From Anaeroplasma sp902783745 (GTDB lineage: Bacteria > Bacillota_I > Bacilli_A > Acholeplasmatales > Anaeroplasmataceae), in assembly GCA_946617655.1 (NCBI GenBank), contig CAMOKL010000001.1, forward strand, positions 159,523 to 223,522: DNA of 64,000 nt. The letters run 5' to 3'. The translations under genes were made by a program, and so were the position numbers. A model generated the notes under the pieces. The model was not told where the DNA came from, did not search any database, and saw only the letters and a list, made by a program, of their open reading frames with translations. This document shows, piece after piece, positions 1 to 8,972 of this stretch (its first letter is position 1; each line of letters begins with the position of its first letter).

Positions 1-235
1 ATAAAGTTATTCTATATTTTTCTAAATCAGATAATTCTTCTTTATCTTTCAAATCATTTGAGCTATTAATCAAATAATCAATATTTGATATATTTGTATT
101 GTATTCACTTTCACTTAATGTATAACTTAATAAAGATGATTCATTTCTATATAAAAAATCACTTAAGTTACAACTACTTAATGTAAATATAGAAGCTACT
201 ATAATCCCTAATAATAAAAGTTTCTTTTTAAGCAT
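1..235 (-). CDS. Lipoprotein, N-terminal part (cut by window edge)
   Basis: This open reading frame starts with ATG at 235 and runs off the left edge, so only about 78 residues are visible. It begins with a lysine-rich n-region, a hydrophobic core and a lipobox ending LSSC (Cys22), so the product should be lipid-anchored on the outer face of the membrane. The rest is Ser/Asn/Asp/Glu-rich with no domain I recognise. An AAGGAG ribosome binding site lies 9 bases before the start, and a good promoter lies at 265-293. It is the third lipoprotein gene in a row with those at 355-1683 and 1810-3036, but no clear sequence similarity to them shows in the visible part. Function unknown. Confidence 0.8.
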   Translation of the reverse strand, partial: MLKKKLLLLGIIVASIFTLSSCNLSDFLYRNESSLLSYTLSESEYNTNISNIDYLINSSNDLKDKEELSDLEKYRITL

Positions 236-264
236 TATCACCATCTCCTTATATATATATATTT

Positions 265-293
265 ATTATATTTAATATTAAATTAAAAATCAA
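265..293 (-). promoter_or_regulatory. Promoter of the left-edge lipoprotein gene
   Basis: On the minus strand TTGATT and TATAAT are separated by 17 bases, a near-consensus housekeeping sigma factor promoter. It lies between the terminator of the upstream gene (300-323) and the AAGGAG ribosome binding site. Confidence 0.7.
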
Positions 294-299
294 ATAAAA

Positions 300-323
300 G
301 AAGGTATGTAAACACATACCTTC
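300..323 (-). terminator. Terminator after the lipoprotein gene 355-1683
   Basis: A perfect 10-bp stem (GAAGGTATGT paired with ACATACCTTC) encloses a 4-base loop. On the minus strand it is followed by the T-rich CTTTTATTTG, as in an intrinsic terminator. Confidence 0.85.
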
Positions 324-354
324 AAATATAGTTTAAATTATCTTACTATAAATA

Positions 355-1683
355 TTATTTTCTTAATTCTGAGTCATTAAATTCGTAAGTGATACTAGCG
401 TTTGGCTTCATTTCGAACTTAACAGCATCATCATACTTGAAATTTAAAGCAACACTTAAGTTTCCTTCTGTAAATTCAACAGGAAGTTGAGCACCAGACA
501 TTCCCATAGCGACTTTAGCAATATCTCCAAGCTTTTCTGTAGATAATTCTAATGACTTAGGTAAAACATTTGCAACGTCGATTACACACTTAGCTGTTGC
601 ATAAACAGTCTTCTCATCAAATAAAGCAGCACTTGGTTCTACTGCACGGAAAGCATCACCAGATATCGCTTTTCTTGGAGCAAACATACTATAAGCTTGG
701 TTTAATAACTTACCATTAGCATTTAATGTGAATTCAACATCTGTACCATTAACGCTAGAAATAGTTACACCAACTGATTCAATTCCTGCAACAATTTGAG
801 TGAACATTTCAGATTCATAGAAATCTTCTGAAGTTGAAATAGAAACTAATTCTTCATCATCAATTGAAGCATCTCCAGAAATACCAAATGAAGCTAATAA
901 TTCATTTAAAGATTTAGTTTGATAAGCATTTAAATAAGTAGAAATTTGTGCAGCTTTATCGCCTGAAATACTTTCAGCTAATTTTTCATCACTTCTAATA
1001 TTCTTCACTAATTCAGCTGTAGTTTCTTCACCTGTTACAGTAACGCCCATCATTGAAGCTAAATTTGCAGGTAACTTAGCACTTGCTTCAACATAACCAT
1101 ATCCTTCATCATAGAAAAGCTTAGCATTTCCATTAGCTTCCATATTTAACATTTTTTCAACGTTAGAAGCAGCTTCATCAATTGCTGTTTGATCAGTAAT
1201 ACCTAATTGTGTAGCTAATTCGCTTTTATCAACAGATGCCTTTAACTTTGCATTTGCAGATGCACTTGCTTCAAAATCAATATTATTTGCAAATTGATTA
1301 ATTGCAGCTTGTTCTTGTTCTTCACTTAAACCAGTTTTTAAAGCTTCAGTATAATCAGTATATGTATTCTTACCAATTGTAACCTTTGCTTCTGCAGATG
1401 CACTTGCTGTTAATTCAACATTAGCACCCATAGCCTTTCCCTTAACTTTTGCATTTACATCAAGATTTGCACCAACAGCATAAATCTTCTTTCCATCTTG
1501 TTGAGAAATAACAACTAAAGCCTTTGCTACATCTTCAGCCTTTTCAGTCTTTGCAATAACAACTTCGTTACCATTAGCATCCTTTAATTTTGCTTCAGTA
1601 GCTGCGTTATTACATGCAGTTAATGATAATGCTGATACTGCTAAACCAGCAATTGCGCCCATACTTAAAAATAATTTTTTCAT
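355..1683 (-). CDS. Lipoprotein, alanine-rich, paralogue of the next gene
   Basis: Predicted 442-residue surface lipoprotein. The signal peptide ends in the lipobox LTAC with Cys24 as the lipidated residue. I chose the ATG at 1683 because an AGAAGGAG ribosome binding site precedes it; the 17 codons further upstream in frame look untranslated. The mature part is rich in Ala, Glu and Lys. It shares a layout with the neighbour at 1810-3036: a short beta-like segment after the Cys, then a KKIYAVG-type motif, then VTIGKNTYTDY (neighbour: LTIGKNKYTNF), then a FYES motif in the C-terminal half. The two are therefore tandem paralogues. No enzymatic motif is visible and I do not recognise the family. 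A role in cell-envelope or ligand binding would be a guess. Confidence 0.85.
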   Translation of the reverse strand: MKKLFLSMGAIAGLAVSALSLTACNNAATEAKLKDANGNEVVIAKTEKAEDVAKALVVISQQDGKKIYAVGANLDVNAKVKGKAMGANVELTASASAEAKVTIGKNTYTDYTEALKTGLSEEQEQAAINQFANNIDFEASASANAKLKASVDKSELATQLGITDQTAIDEAASNVEKMLNMEANGNAKLFYDEGYGYVEASAKLPANLASMMGVTVTGEETTAELVKNIRSDEKLAESISGDKAAQISTYLNAYQTKSLNELLASFGISGDASIDDEELVSISTSEDFYESEMFTQIVAGIESVGVTISSVNGTDVEFTLNANGKLLNQAYSMFAPRKAISGDAFRAVEPSAALFDEKTVYATAKCVIDVANVLPKSLELSTEKLGDIAKVAMGMSGAQLPVEFTEGNLSVALNFKYDDAVKFEMKPNASITYEFNDSELRK

Positions 1684-1722
1684 AATATTTAACCCACTCC
1701 TTCTTAATTTTAAGTCATTATA

Positions 1723-1750
1723 ATTATAAAACAAAATAAAATAAATTCAA
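1723..1750 (-). promoter_or_regulatory. Promoter of lipoprotein gene 355-1683
   Basis: TTGAAT and TATAAT separated by 16 bases on the minus strand, in the short gap between the two paralogous lipoprotein genes. No convincing terminator for the upstream gene is visible, so read-through is also possible. Confidence 0.5.
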
Positions 1751-1809
1751 TATAATTTATGTGATTTTATGTGAAAATATCTCATTTTTTATGTTAAAAC
1801 AATTCTTTT

Positions 1810-3036
1810 TTATATTATCCAATGTACTGACTCTTCTAAAATAGTATTTAAATCTGCTTCTTTATATTCCTTTTTACTATCCTTAGATAATGTAAATTTT
1901 ACATCATCATTATATGTAATAACATTTTTTAAGTTTATTTTAAATTTAGTAGTATTGGTATCATCATCAAGAATATCATTCATATCAATTTCAAGATTAC
2001 AATCTTCTGATTTAATTAGACCTTCGTTTGAGAATACAATATTATATTCTCCAAGCTTTTTGTCTTTCAAATCTGGAGTTGTATATATATCAGCAATACC
2101 TGTAAAATTAGGTATATCAGACATAGCTTTAGTTATTTCATAATAAAAACTAGTATTAAAATTAATTTTAAATGTTACATCATCATTTGATATTGATGTA
2201 ATTTCAACATCATTATCAGAAACAAACTTTTTTAAATAATTATAATAATCTGATTCATAGAAATTTTCTGTAGTATATTCAGATAATTCCAAATTTGTAT
2301 ATTTAGATAATAAAGTATAAAAATTAGAGTTCTGATATTCATTTAAAATACTTGTGATATATGTACAAGGTAGTCCCTCAAAAAAATTTGTACTAACATA
2401 ATTATTACTAAAGTTAGGTTCATCAGGATTATTTTTAGTACCTTCTAATTCTAAATATAAATTACCTGATTCCAAAAATCCTTTTATATCCATATTAATA
2501 TTATTATTTGTTTCAGTACTAATATTTGGTATATTATTATAATCTACCCCTAGAGAAGAACAATATTGTATAAATTCATCTCTATTAATAGTGCTTTTAC
2601 TTTGTACATTTTCAGATAATTGAACTTCTAAATCAACATTGTTTTTTAATTCTTCTTTAGCTTTAGAAAAATCTTCTTCTGTTGCTATATCCTTTTCTTT
2701 AAAATTAGTGTATTTATTTTTACCAATTGTAAGTCTTACATCACCATTTATAGTTGTTTTTGTATTTTCACTTAAATAATTTACTTTATATTCTTGTTCA
2801 GTTTCACTTTCAGTATGAATGCCAACTGAATAAATATTTTTTTGACTTTCAAATGCTTTATTTGCATATGCTGCAAATGCTTTTGAAACCAATTCTTCAT
2901 CGTTTGATTTTTTTACTGTTATTTCTTCTCCACCAGCACCTTTTATTACAACAGAATTTTCTTTACATGATGTCAATGATAAAGATGTAGCGCAAATCCC
3001 CAAAATTGCAGCTAAACTTAAAATAATTTTTTTCAT
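1810..3036 (-). CDS. Lipoprotein, paralogue of the previous gene
   Basis: Predicted 408-residue lipoprotein with lipobox LTSC (Cys24), preceded by a GGGAGG ribosome binding site. It resembles the product of 355-1683 in order and spacing of segments: the KNIYSVG motif, LTIGKNKYTNF and NFYESDYY correspond to KKIYAVG, VTIGKNTYTDY and DFYESEMF. It is richer in Asn, Asp and Tyr and far poorer in Ala, so the pair has diverged strongly in composition. The C-terminal third predicts beta strands. No known domain recognised. It has its own promoter (3080-3108). Confidence 0.85.
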   Translation of the reverse strand: MKKIILSLAAILGICATSLSLTSCKENSVVIKGAGGEEITVKKSNDEELVSKAFAAYANKAFESQKNIYSVGIHTESETEQEYKVNYLSENTKTTINGDVRLTIGKNKYTNFKEKDIATEEDFSKAKEELKNNVDLEVQLSENVQSKSTINRDEFIQYCSSLGVDYNNIPNISTETNNNINMDIKGFLESGNLYLELEGTKNNPDEPNFSNNYVSTNFFEGLPCTYITSILNEYQNSNFYTLLSKYTNLELSEYTTENFYESDYYNYLKKFVSDNDVEITSISNDDVTFKINFNTSFYYEITKAMSDIPNFTGIADIYTTPDLKDKKLGEYNIVFSNEGLIKSEDCNLEIDMNDILDDDTNTTKFKINLKNVITYNDDVKFTLSKDSKKEYKEADLNTILEESVHWII

Positions 3037-3079
3037 ACTATGCCTCCCTATTAAAATGTAAAAAAAATTTATTTATTTT

Positions 3080-3108
3080 ATTATAATGTATATTTCCATA
3101 AACATCAA
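3080..3108 (-). promoter_or_regulatory. Promoter of lipoprotein gene 1810-3036
   Basis: TTGATG and TATAAT separated by exactly 17 bases on the minus strand. It lies just downstream of the sepF terminator. Confidence 0.7.
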
Positions 3109-3116
3109 TAAAAAAA

Positions 3117-3166
3117 GAAAGCATTTTCAATAAGTTGCTTTAAAACAACTTACATCTAATGCTTTC
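3117..3166 (-). terminator. Branched terminator of the jetABC-sepF operon
   Basis: An outer 9-bp stem (GAAAGCATT with AATGCTTTC) encloses a second hairpin (TAAGTTG with CAACTTA). On the minus strand it is followed by a run of Ts. It ends the operon that starts at 8852. Confidence 0.8.
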
Positions 3167-3174
3167 TTATATTT

Positions 3175-3504
3175 TTATGCTTTTTTAAGATCTTTTACAA
3201 ATTCTCTTAATGAGCCATCTAATAAATCTTCTTTCTTTGCAAATAGATAAATATCTGCATCAATTCTTAAAGCTTTTCCATTTAATGCAACCGTTGCACC
3301 TTGGAAAAATGCAAGCATTTTATTGCATTCAATTTCATTAAGCTTTGAGAAATTGATAATTAAAGGATTACCATTCATTAATTCTTTTACAAGATTTAAT
3401 GCTAAATGATCATCATCTTCAAGCTCATTAAATACTATTTTATCTGCACTTCTTTTAGGTGCTTCAAAACTAGTTTCTTCTTCCTTTTTACGTCCAAAAA
3501 GCAT
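3175..3504 (-). CDS. sepF: SepF-like cell division protein
   Basis: 109-residue protein resembling the SepF core domain, which in Firmicutes and Actinobacteria binds FtsZ and tethers the Z ring to the membrane. The visible match is the conserved region from about residue 43 onward (NPLIINFSKL, then a KMLAFFQGATVALNG segment, then IYLFAKKE). The N-terminus MLFGRKKEEE is short and charged, shorter than the usual amphipathic tail plus linker (B. subtilis SepF is about 150 residues). I chose the ATG at 3504: an AGAAAGG ribosome binding site precedes it and it starts one base after the upstream stop; a GTG at 3513 is in frame but overlaps that site. It is the last gene of the JetABC/MksBEF-like operon, in the place where a jetD would be expected. 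Confidence 0.78.
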   Translation of the reverse strand: MLFGRKKEEETSFEAPKRSADKIVFNELEDDDHLALNLVKELMNGNPLIINFSKLNEIECNKMLAFFQGATVALNGKALRIDADIYLFAKKEDLLDGSLREFVKDLKKA

Positions 3505-3505
3505 T

Positions 3506-6500
3506 TTATTCACCCTTTCTGATTACTGGTAAAACCTGAGCCTTAGTTCCCTTTCTTACCATTACTAATGTAGTATCAGCAAATTCTTCTAGAATGTTCA
3601 TTCTCTGTGGAGGACATGCAAGGATGATTTGTAATGGCATAGAGCACATGAAATTCATCATAGCACGCATACGGTTACCATCCATCTTATCGAATACTTC
3701 ATCGAACATTACAATACCAATAGGATCTCCACCAGCAAATCCTGTCTTAGTATATACACGTACGAATGATGCAACTATTGCAACATAGAATGGAACCTGT
3801 GTTTCACCACCGGATTTTTCTTTAAATACTTTAGAGTAAGTCATTGATTCACCATCTAAGTTTGTAATACGAATATCATAATCCATATATGTACGGTAAT
3901 CAGTGAACTTATTAAATGCACCATTAGAATTTAGGTCATCTTGAGAAATAGATTCAAATAATTCTGAAATTTGTTCATTATACTTATTTTGGAATTCATA
4001 AGTAAATAAGCCTTGGTTTAAATCAACCATATCAGAAGTTACCATATCATAGAATTCAGCATATTCTTGTGAACGTGGGAATATGAATTCATATGTATCA
4101 TTACCGAATCTGATACCTCTTAAAGTATCATTAATCTTTTGAATTTCTTGTTCTGCAGTTAAGATATTATTTCTTAATTTAGCAATGAAATCTTCCTTAA
4201 ATACTACTTCAGCAGACTCTCTAGCTTCTCTAACCTTCTTTTCATAAGTGATTAATTCACTCTTTTCAAGCTTAGATAATTCAGCTAAATATTTGTCCAT
4301 TTCATTTAAACCAACTGTGTAGTTAGAATTATATTTTGAAATGAAATCAAATTGCTTTTGATGAAGTGCATCATCTAGAGTCTTGAAGTTCTTTTCTTGA
4401 GATTCAAATCTTTCTTGATACTTGCTTAAAGCTTGCTTAAAGCTTTGACCCTTAATGATTTCTTGATATTCTTGCTTAGCATTTTCTGCAATTACTGCAT
4501 TATCACCAGCTAATGCCTTTAATTCATCTTCTAATTCCTTTAGCTTAACTGAATTAGCATTAATTGCTTCATTTAATGTAGTAATCTTATTATCAATAGA
4601 ACCCATATCTCTTGATACATTTAACTTCTTTTCGTCATTAGACTTAATTGTTAACTGAATCTTTTGATAATCATCTTCTAATTCAGAAGGTGTAGCATTC
4701 TTTGTTCTCTTAGCTTCATTCTTTAAGTCAGAAATAGCTGCCTTTTCCTTTTCTAACATTAATGCCTTATCTAAATCAGTTATTAATGTACGGATATCAA
4801 TTTCAGCTAATAAATCAACTTCTTGTGTTAATGCTTCAATCTTACCATTAACTTCAGTGTATTCCTTCTTAGCTTCTACTGCCTTTTGCATCCAAACTTC
4901 CTTAGATTTAGCAGCGGCATTCTTACCCATGAATGGCTTTTCAATATTTGGATTTAATGAAGTAACAGTAAATCCACGATAAATTAAGTTATCATTTGTG
5001 ATAGCTGTTGGATATTTTTCTAGATCCTCTGGCTTATCAACCATTATTACAGAACCACATGTATAATTAATAAATGCACGTGCATCTGCATTCTCAGAAT
5101 CAATAATTGATGCTAAAGAATTTTCTTGGAATGATTGGAATTTAGCAATTTGCTTTGTATTTACTAAACCTATACCATATAAACGATACTTATTCTTAAT
5201 TCTTGCATAAATTTGTAATGCTTGGTCGAAATATCTAGGTTCAACGATTAACATAAATCTTCTATTACCTAAATAGTTTTCAATTGTATCTGCCCAATTT
5301 GGATCAGTTATTTCGCATAATTCAGCAAAAATATGAACTTCTACATCATAATTATAAATTCTCTTTAATCCTTCTTTAATTTCAAGTCTTAATTGAGATA
5401 ATTGAGGATTATAATTTAATCTATTTTGTTTTGCATTATTAACTGCAGTTGTAATTTGGTTAATAGTTGCAACAATTTCATGCATCTTTGCTTCTAAAGA
5501 ACCTAATTCCTTATTCTTAGCTGCAGAAATTGCTTGAATTTGATTATCGAAATCTGTTAATCTAACCTTCATTTCATTTACTGATTGTTGGTTAATAACA
5601 GTTAAATTCATTCCTTGAACTTGAGAATAAATCTTTTCATTAGATAATCTTCTTAAATCATTTAAGATATCTTTGAAATTAGATACTCTCTTTAAGAATT
5701 GTTCTTTATTTGCTTCAAGAGATTCGATGTTAGATTGAGTCTTTGTAATTTCTCTTGCAACATATTCTTGTGCTTTAAATTGATCATTATTTTGTAATAA
5801 ATTATAAACTTCTCTTGCTCTATCCTGTAAAGCTAAATTTTCTTTATCAAGATCTCTTAATTGCTGTTCAAAGTCTAATCTATTTTGCTTTTCTCTTTCA
5901 ATTTGTTGCTTAGCAGCTTTAATATTGTTTCTTACTTCTTCAACATCAAATAATCTCATTAAGTATTCAAGATAGCTCTTTTGTTCTTGAATCTTTAAGA
6001 TTTCTTGATATACTAAATCGATTTCTCTTAAATCTGCAATCTTAGCTTGAATTTGCTTTAGTGTAGTTTCTAATTCCTTATAAGCACGAATAGAATCCTT
6101 AATTGCAGTAACATCGATTTCTTTTTCTTCTAAGATATTTTGATAAATGAATTCCTTAACATCAGCAATTGGTTTAAATGCTAAAGCCTTTGGAATTAAT
6201 TTATAGAAGTCTTCAGAAATAGAACCGAATGCATTTCTAAATCCTCTCTTTGCTTCCTTCTTAGTTAGATAATATTCAAATAAAGGATTATGCTTTCTAA
6301 ATTCTACTGTACCATAAATAGTCTTTTCATCAGAGATAAACATCTTGTCATCCATTGCTTCAAGACTCTTATAGAATACTGTTTTTACAGGAGATAAATC
6401 ACCGAATGCATCAATTACTGCACCAACTGTGAAATCTTGTCCTGTCTTATCATCATGGAATTGTAAAGCAATATGACCAGAAACGTCACCATTTCTTAAA

Positions 6501-6742
6501 TATTCTTTATCATCCATACCAAGTTTACACTTAACATAACCTCTTAGGTCACGCTTACCTTTTTCGTTAGCAGCAAGGTTGAATACTGTATCACCAGCTG
6601 TTAATACATAAGTAATGGCATCCATGATAGTTGACTTACCAGATCCGTTAGGACCAGAAAGTAATGTATTTCCATTTACTGAAATTGTTTCATTTGAAAG
6701 GTAATGCCAGTTAATTAATCTTATTTTAACAAGTCTTTTCAT
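3506..6742 (-). CDS. jetC: SMC-like ATPase of a JetABC/MksBEF complex (JetC/MksB)
   Basis: 1078-residue member of the MukB/MksB/JetC group of SMC-like ATPases, which load on DNA and extrude loops. Walker A GPNGSGKST is at 30-38, the ABC signature KSGGETQ at 976-982 and Walker B IVMFDE with catalytic Glu1015. Coiled-coil arms run over about 215-455 and 610-890, and a globular hinge-like domain lies at about 465-600. The arms are short, as in MksB/JetC and unlike MukB. The start overlaps the jetB stop as TAATG and has a GGGGAGG site. The neighbours (kleisin-like JetA and winged-helix JetB) make the assignment firm. In Wadjet systems a JetD topoisomerase-like nuclease completes the set; none is encoded here, so this may be a chromosome-organising condensin and not a plasmid-cutting defence system. 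Confidence 0.88.
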   Translation of the reverse strand: MKRLVKIRLINWHYLSNETISVNGNTLLSGPNGSGKSTIMDAITYVLTAGDTVFNLAANEKGKRDLRGYVKCKLGMDDKEYLRNGDVSGHIALQFHDDKTGQDFTVGAVIDAFGDLSPVKTVFYKSLEAMDDKMFISDEKTIYGTVEFRKHNPLFEYYLTKKEAKRGFRNAFGSISEDFYKLIPKALAFKPIADVKEFIYQNILEEKEIDVTAIKDSIRAYKELETTLKQIQAKIADLREIDLVYQEILKIQEQKSYLEYLMRLFDVEEVRNNIKAAKQQIEREKQNRLDFEQQLRDLDKENLALQDRAREVYNLLQNNDQFKAQEYVAREITKTQSNIESLEANKEQFLKRVSNFKDILNDLRRLSNEKIYSQVQGMNLTVINQQSVNEMKVRLTDFDNQIQAISAAKNKELGSLEAKMHEIVATINQITTAVNNAKQNRLNYNPQLSQLRLEIKEGLKRIYNYDVEVHIFAELCEITDPNWADTIENYLGNRRFMLIVEPRYFDQALQIYARIKNKYRLYGIGLVNTKQIAKFQSFQENSLASIIDSENADARAFINYTCGSVIMVDKPEDLEKYPTAITNDNLIYRGFTVTSLNPNIEKPFMGKNAAAKSKEVWMQKAVEAKKEYTEVNGKIEALTQEVDLLAEIDIRTLITDLDKALMLEKEKAAISDLKNEAKRTKNATPSELEDDYQKIQLTIKSNDEKKLNVSRDMGSIDNKITTLNEAINANSVKLKELEDELKALAGDNAVIAENAKQEYQEIIKGQSFKQALSKYQERFESQEKNFKTLDDALHQKQFDFISKYNSNYTVGLNEMDKYLAELSKLEKSELITYEKKVREARESAEVVFKEDFIAKLRNNILTAEQEIQKINDTLRGIRFGNDTYEFIFPRSQEYAEFYDMVTSDMVDLNQGLFTYEFQNKYNEQISELFESISQDDLNSNGAFNKFTDYRTYMDYDIRITNLDGESMTYSKVFKEKSGGETQVPFYVAIVASFVRVYTKTGFAGGDPIGIVMFDEVFDKMDGNRMRAMMNFMCSMPLQIILACPPQRMNILEEFADTTLVMVRKGTKAQVLPVIRKGE

Positions 6743-7347
6743 TATGCATTAGCCTCCCCACTGTTTTTATTAAAATCATCTTGTGTAATCTTATTAATTG
6801 TATTTACAACAACTGAAATATCTTCTGTCTTAATAGCCATTAAGATAGTAGGTAAGATTACAAGCTTTGTTGCAGATGATTGAATATCACCTGTAACTTC
6901 AATTAAATTATATTTTCTAAATAAACGAATTGCGCTAATTAAATCAGTCTTATTTAACTTTCTTTTAATTTCTAGATAATCATATTTTTCATGAATATCA
7001 GAAATTGCACAAACGATATTTTCATTTAATGATGTATCTTTCATCTTCTCATTATATAAAAGTCTTAAAATTAATAAAACGATTGTTTCATCTCTTCTTA
7101 GCTTTAATGAGAATGCATTTGTAGCACCTGATAACATTACTGAGCCTGTTGGCATATCTAATGTTATTTCAAGTCCTAGAATCTTAAAAAATTCATCAAA
7201 TAAATCTTTATAACTCATTAGGAAGTAATATGCTTCCTTATTATCTCTCTTATCTCTTGATAGGAAAGTAGATTGTAAAAGCTTATTAGCAGTGTCTTGG
7301 AACTGTTGCTGCTGTGTTACTGTCATTTTTTCTAGTGCGTCTAACAT
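6742..7347 (-). CDS. jetB: JetB/MksE-like winged-helix subunit
   Basis: 201-residue protein of the size and position of JetB/MksE (DUF4194-type), the dimeric winged-helix subunit that binds the kleisin JetA/MksF and contacts DNA. The C-terminal half shows a helix-turn-helix-rich pattern (about 95-170, including LNKTDLISAIRLFRKYNLI and a following wing). There are no catalytic motifs. It sits between jetA and jetC with 16-base spacing upstream and a one-base overlap downstream, indicating translational coupling. The assignment rests mostly on context and length. Confidence 0.72.
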   Translation of the reverse strand: MLDALEKMTVTQQQQFQDTANKLLQSTFLSRDKRDNKEAYYFLMSYKDLFDEFFKILGLEITLDMPTGSVMLSGATNAFSLKLRRDETIVLLILRLLYNEKMKDTSLNENIVCAISDIHEKYDYLEIKRKLNKTDLISAIRLFRKYNLIEVTGDIQSSATKLVILPTILMAIKTEDISVVVNTINKITQDDFNKNSGEANA

Positions 7348-7363
7348 TCTAATTTCTCCTAAT

Positions 7364-8788
7364 TTATAATGTTCTTCTAATTACAAAATCCTTCATCTTG
7401 TAATGTTCATTTTCAACCATATCATTTAATATATTGAAATAATAACCTTTTTCACTCGCTTGAATGATACAATATACTACCATCATGAATACATCATCTG
7501 GAGTATCGAAATCAATTATATCTGAAGCCTTAAACTCTCCATTTACTTCATGGTCTTCTAAGAATTTAGCAATTTCATCTTCATTGTAATTGCTCTTGAA
7601 CTGAGCCATAAATTCTTCGTCAAGTTCAAATCCATCAAGTCCAACTTCATCTAAAACCTGATTGTAATTTCTTGCATATCCACCACGAGGTTGATATAAA
7701 GATTTTTCTTGATCATAGATTTTATATAAAGGTAAGTTATAAAGACCTTCAATGATTCTCATACACTTATCAATCTTATCTTCTTTCTTAGACTTCTTAA
7801 TGAAATTTAAGATTGTATTAAGCTTACCAATTGTATTATCATCCTCAGATAATAAGAATTTAACTTTACCAATAGTAGAATTGATATAATCTCTATTCTT
7901 TCTATCGATTTCAGAAATAAATTCTTCTAATGCATTAAATGCATCAATTACTTCATCAATATTTCTTACAGCCTTTGCAACTGCTTGTTCATGATTTTGA
8001 GTAACTGGTACATAATTAATTGCAACATCATTAATGATTTCTTCATTAGCTTGCATATTTTGAAGCTTAGTGATAATTGCTAGACGATATCTATCAATGT
8101 TATCTGAAATCTTTAACTTAACATACATATTATCATATACGTTAGTCTTATAATCCATCAACTTTTCCATTAGATCTTTTAATTCGTTATTATTAACAAC
8201 AGAATTAATATAATCCTTCATTCTTGCATCAAGTCTTCTTATTGCTCTAATAAGTTGTCTTGTATCTTGATATACAATATTAAAAGTCAAACCATAATCT
8301 TGAATATCTTCTTGATTTAGAATTGAATAAATTGAATAGATGTAACCTTGATACTCATTTGGATTAACATAATCATCTGGTAATTCATCTTCAGAATATT
8401 CAACTGCTGGATAGGCATTAATTATTGCCTCGCAGATTGTAATTGCGACATCACTGAAATTTAGTATTTCATCATAGTCGTTAGATACATCTACATATAT
8501 CCATCCTGTTTCTTCCATTTTTCTTAATATAAAGTTTGCAAGTTCTCTAGTACTTCTTGGACTAGCTTCTTCATCTTCTTTGTCGTCTTCTTCAACGTCA
8601 TAAAGATATTGTTTATTAGTATCTAAGAAATACACAAGATCATCTACTACTACCTTTTTGTCGATACCTAAGATTGTACCTGTTTCATATACTTTAAATA
8701 CTTGAAGTATACTTGCTAGATAAATTCTTCTGTTCTTTGATGATAGTAGTGAGAAAAAATTATCTGGGACCATATCGAAAAAATCCAT
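7364..8788 (-). CDS. jetA: JetA/MksF-like kleisin subunit
   Basis: 474-residue protein resembling the JetA family of Firmicutes (DUF5716-type), the kleisin that bridges the SMC heads. The N-terminus (MDFFDMVPDNFFSLLSSKNR) and the following winged-helix-like region match how these proteins typically start. Long helical stretches with acidic patches follow from 180 to 340. It is the first gene of the operon, with promoter 8824-8852 and a strong AGGGGG ribosome binding site. No nuclease or ATPase motif is present. Confidence is high for the complex as a unit and moderate for the exact family. Confidence 0.75.
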   Translation of the reverse strand: MDFFDMVPDNFFSLLSSKNRRIYLASILQVFKVYETGTILGIDKKVVVDDLVYFLDTNKQYLYDVEEDDKEDEEASPRSTRELANFILRKMEETGWIYVDVSNDYDEILNFSDVAITICEAIINAYPAVEYSEDELPDDYVNPNEYQGYIYSIYSILNQEDIQDYGLTFNIVYQDTRQLIRAIRRLDARMKDYINSVVNNNELKDLMEKLMDYKTNVYDNMYVKLKISDNIDRYRLAIITKLQNMQANEEIINDVAINYVPVTQNHEQAVAKAVRNIDEVIDAFNALEEFISEIDRKNRDYINSTIGKVKFLLSEDDNTIGKLNTILNFIKKSKKEDKIDKCMRIIEGLYNLPLYKIYDQEKSLYQPRGGYARNYNQVLDEVGLDGFELDEEFMAQFKSNYNEDEIAKFLEDHEVNGEFKASDIIDFDTPDDVFMMVVYCIIQASEKGYYFNILNDMVENEHYKMKDFVIRRTL

Positions 8789-8823
8789 TTTAGCCTATCC
8801 CCCTACATAAAATATATATTTTT

Positions 8824-8852
8824 ATTTTAACAAAATAATAATATATTTTCAA
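8824..8852 (-). promoter_or_regulatory. Promoter of the jetABC-sepF operon
   Basis: TTGAAA and TAAAAT separated by 17 bases on the minus strand, 35 bases before the jetA start. The same pair of boxes with the same spacing drives the T-box operon at 27013-27041. Confidence 0.65.
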
Positions 8853-8926
8853 TGTTATTAGCGGACTTTTCTCGCAAAATACGGCACTTTTTTTGATTTT
8901 TTTTAGTATTTTTTTCGATAAAAGAA

Positions 8927-8952
8927 AAAACAGGATTTATAAATCCTGTTTT
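8927..8952 (-). terminator. Terminator of ychF
   Basis: A perfect palindrome centred on ATTTATAAAT with arms AAAACAGGATT and AATCCTGTTTT. On the minus strand it is followed by TTCTTTT. It separates ychF from the jet operon. Confidence 0.8.
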
Positions 8953-8972
8953 CATTCTGTTTTCATAATTTA

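Noticed and set aside
3506..8788. Complete Wadjet anti-plasmid defence system
   Set aside because: JetA, JetB and JetC are present, but there is no JetD nuclease gene on either side, so I do not call a complete defence system.
8860..8920. Second terminator or regulatory site in the T-rich stretch before jetA
   Set aside because: T-rich on the plus strand only, with no stem-loop on either strand beyond the ychF terminator already listed.
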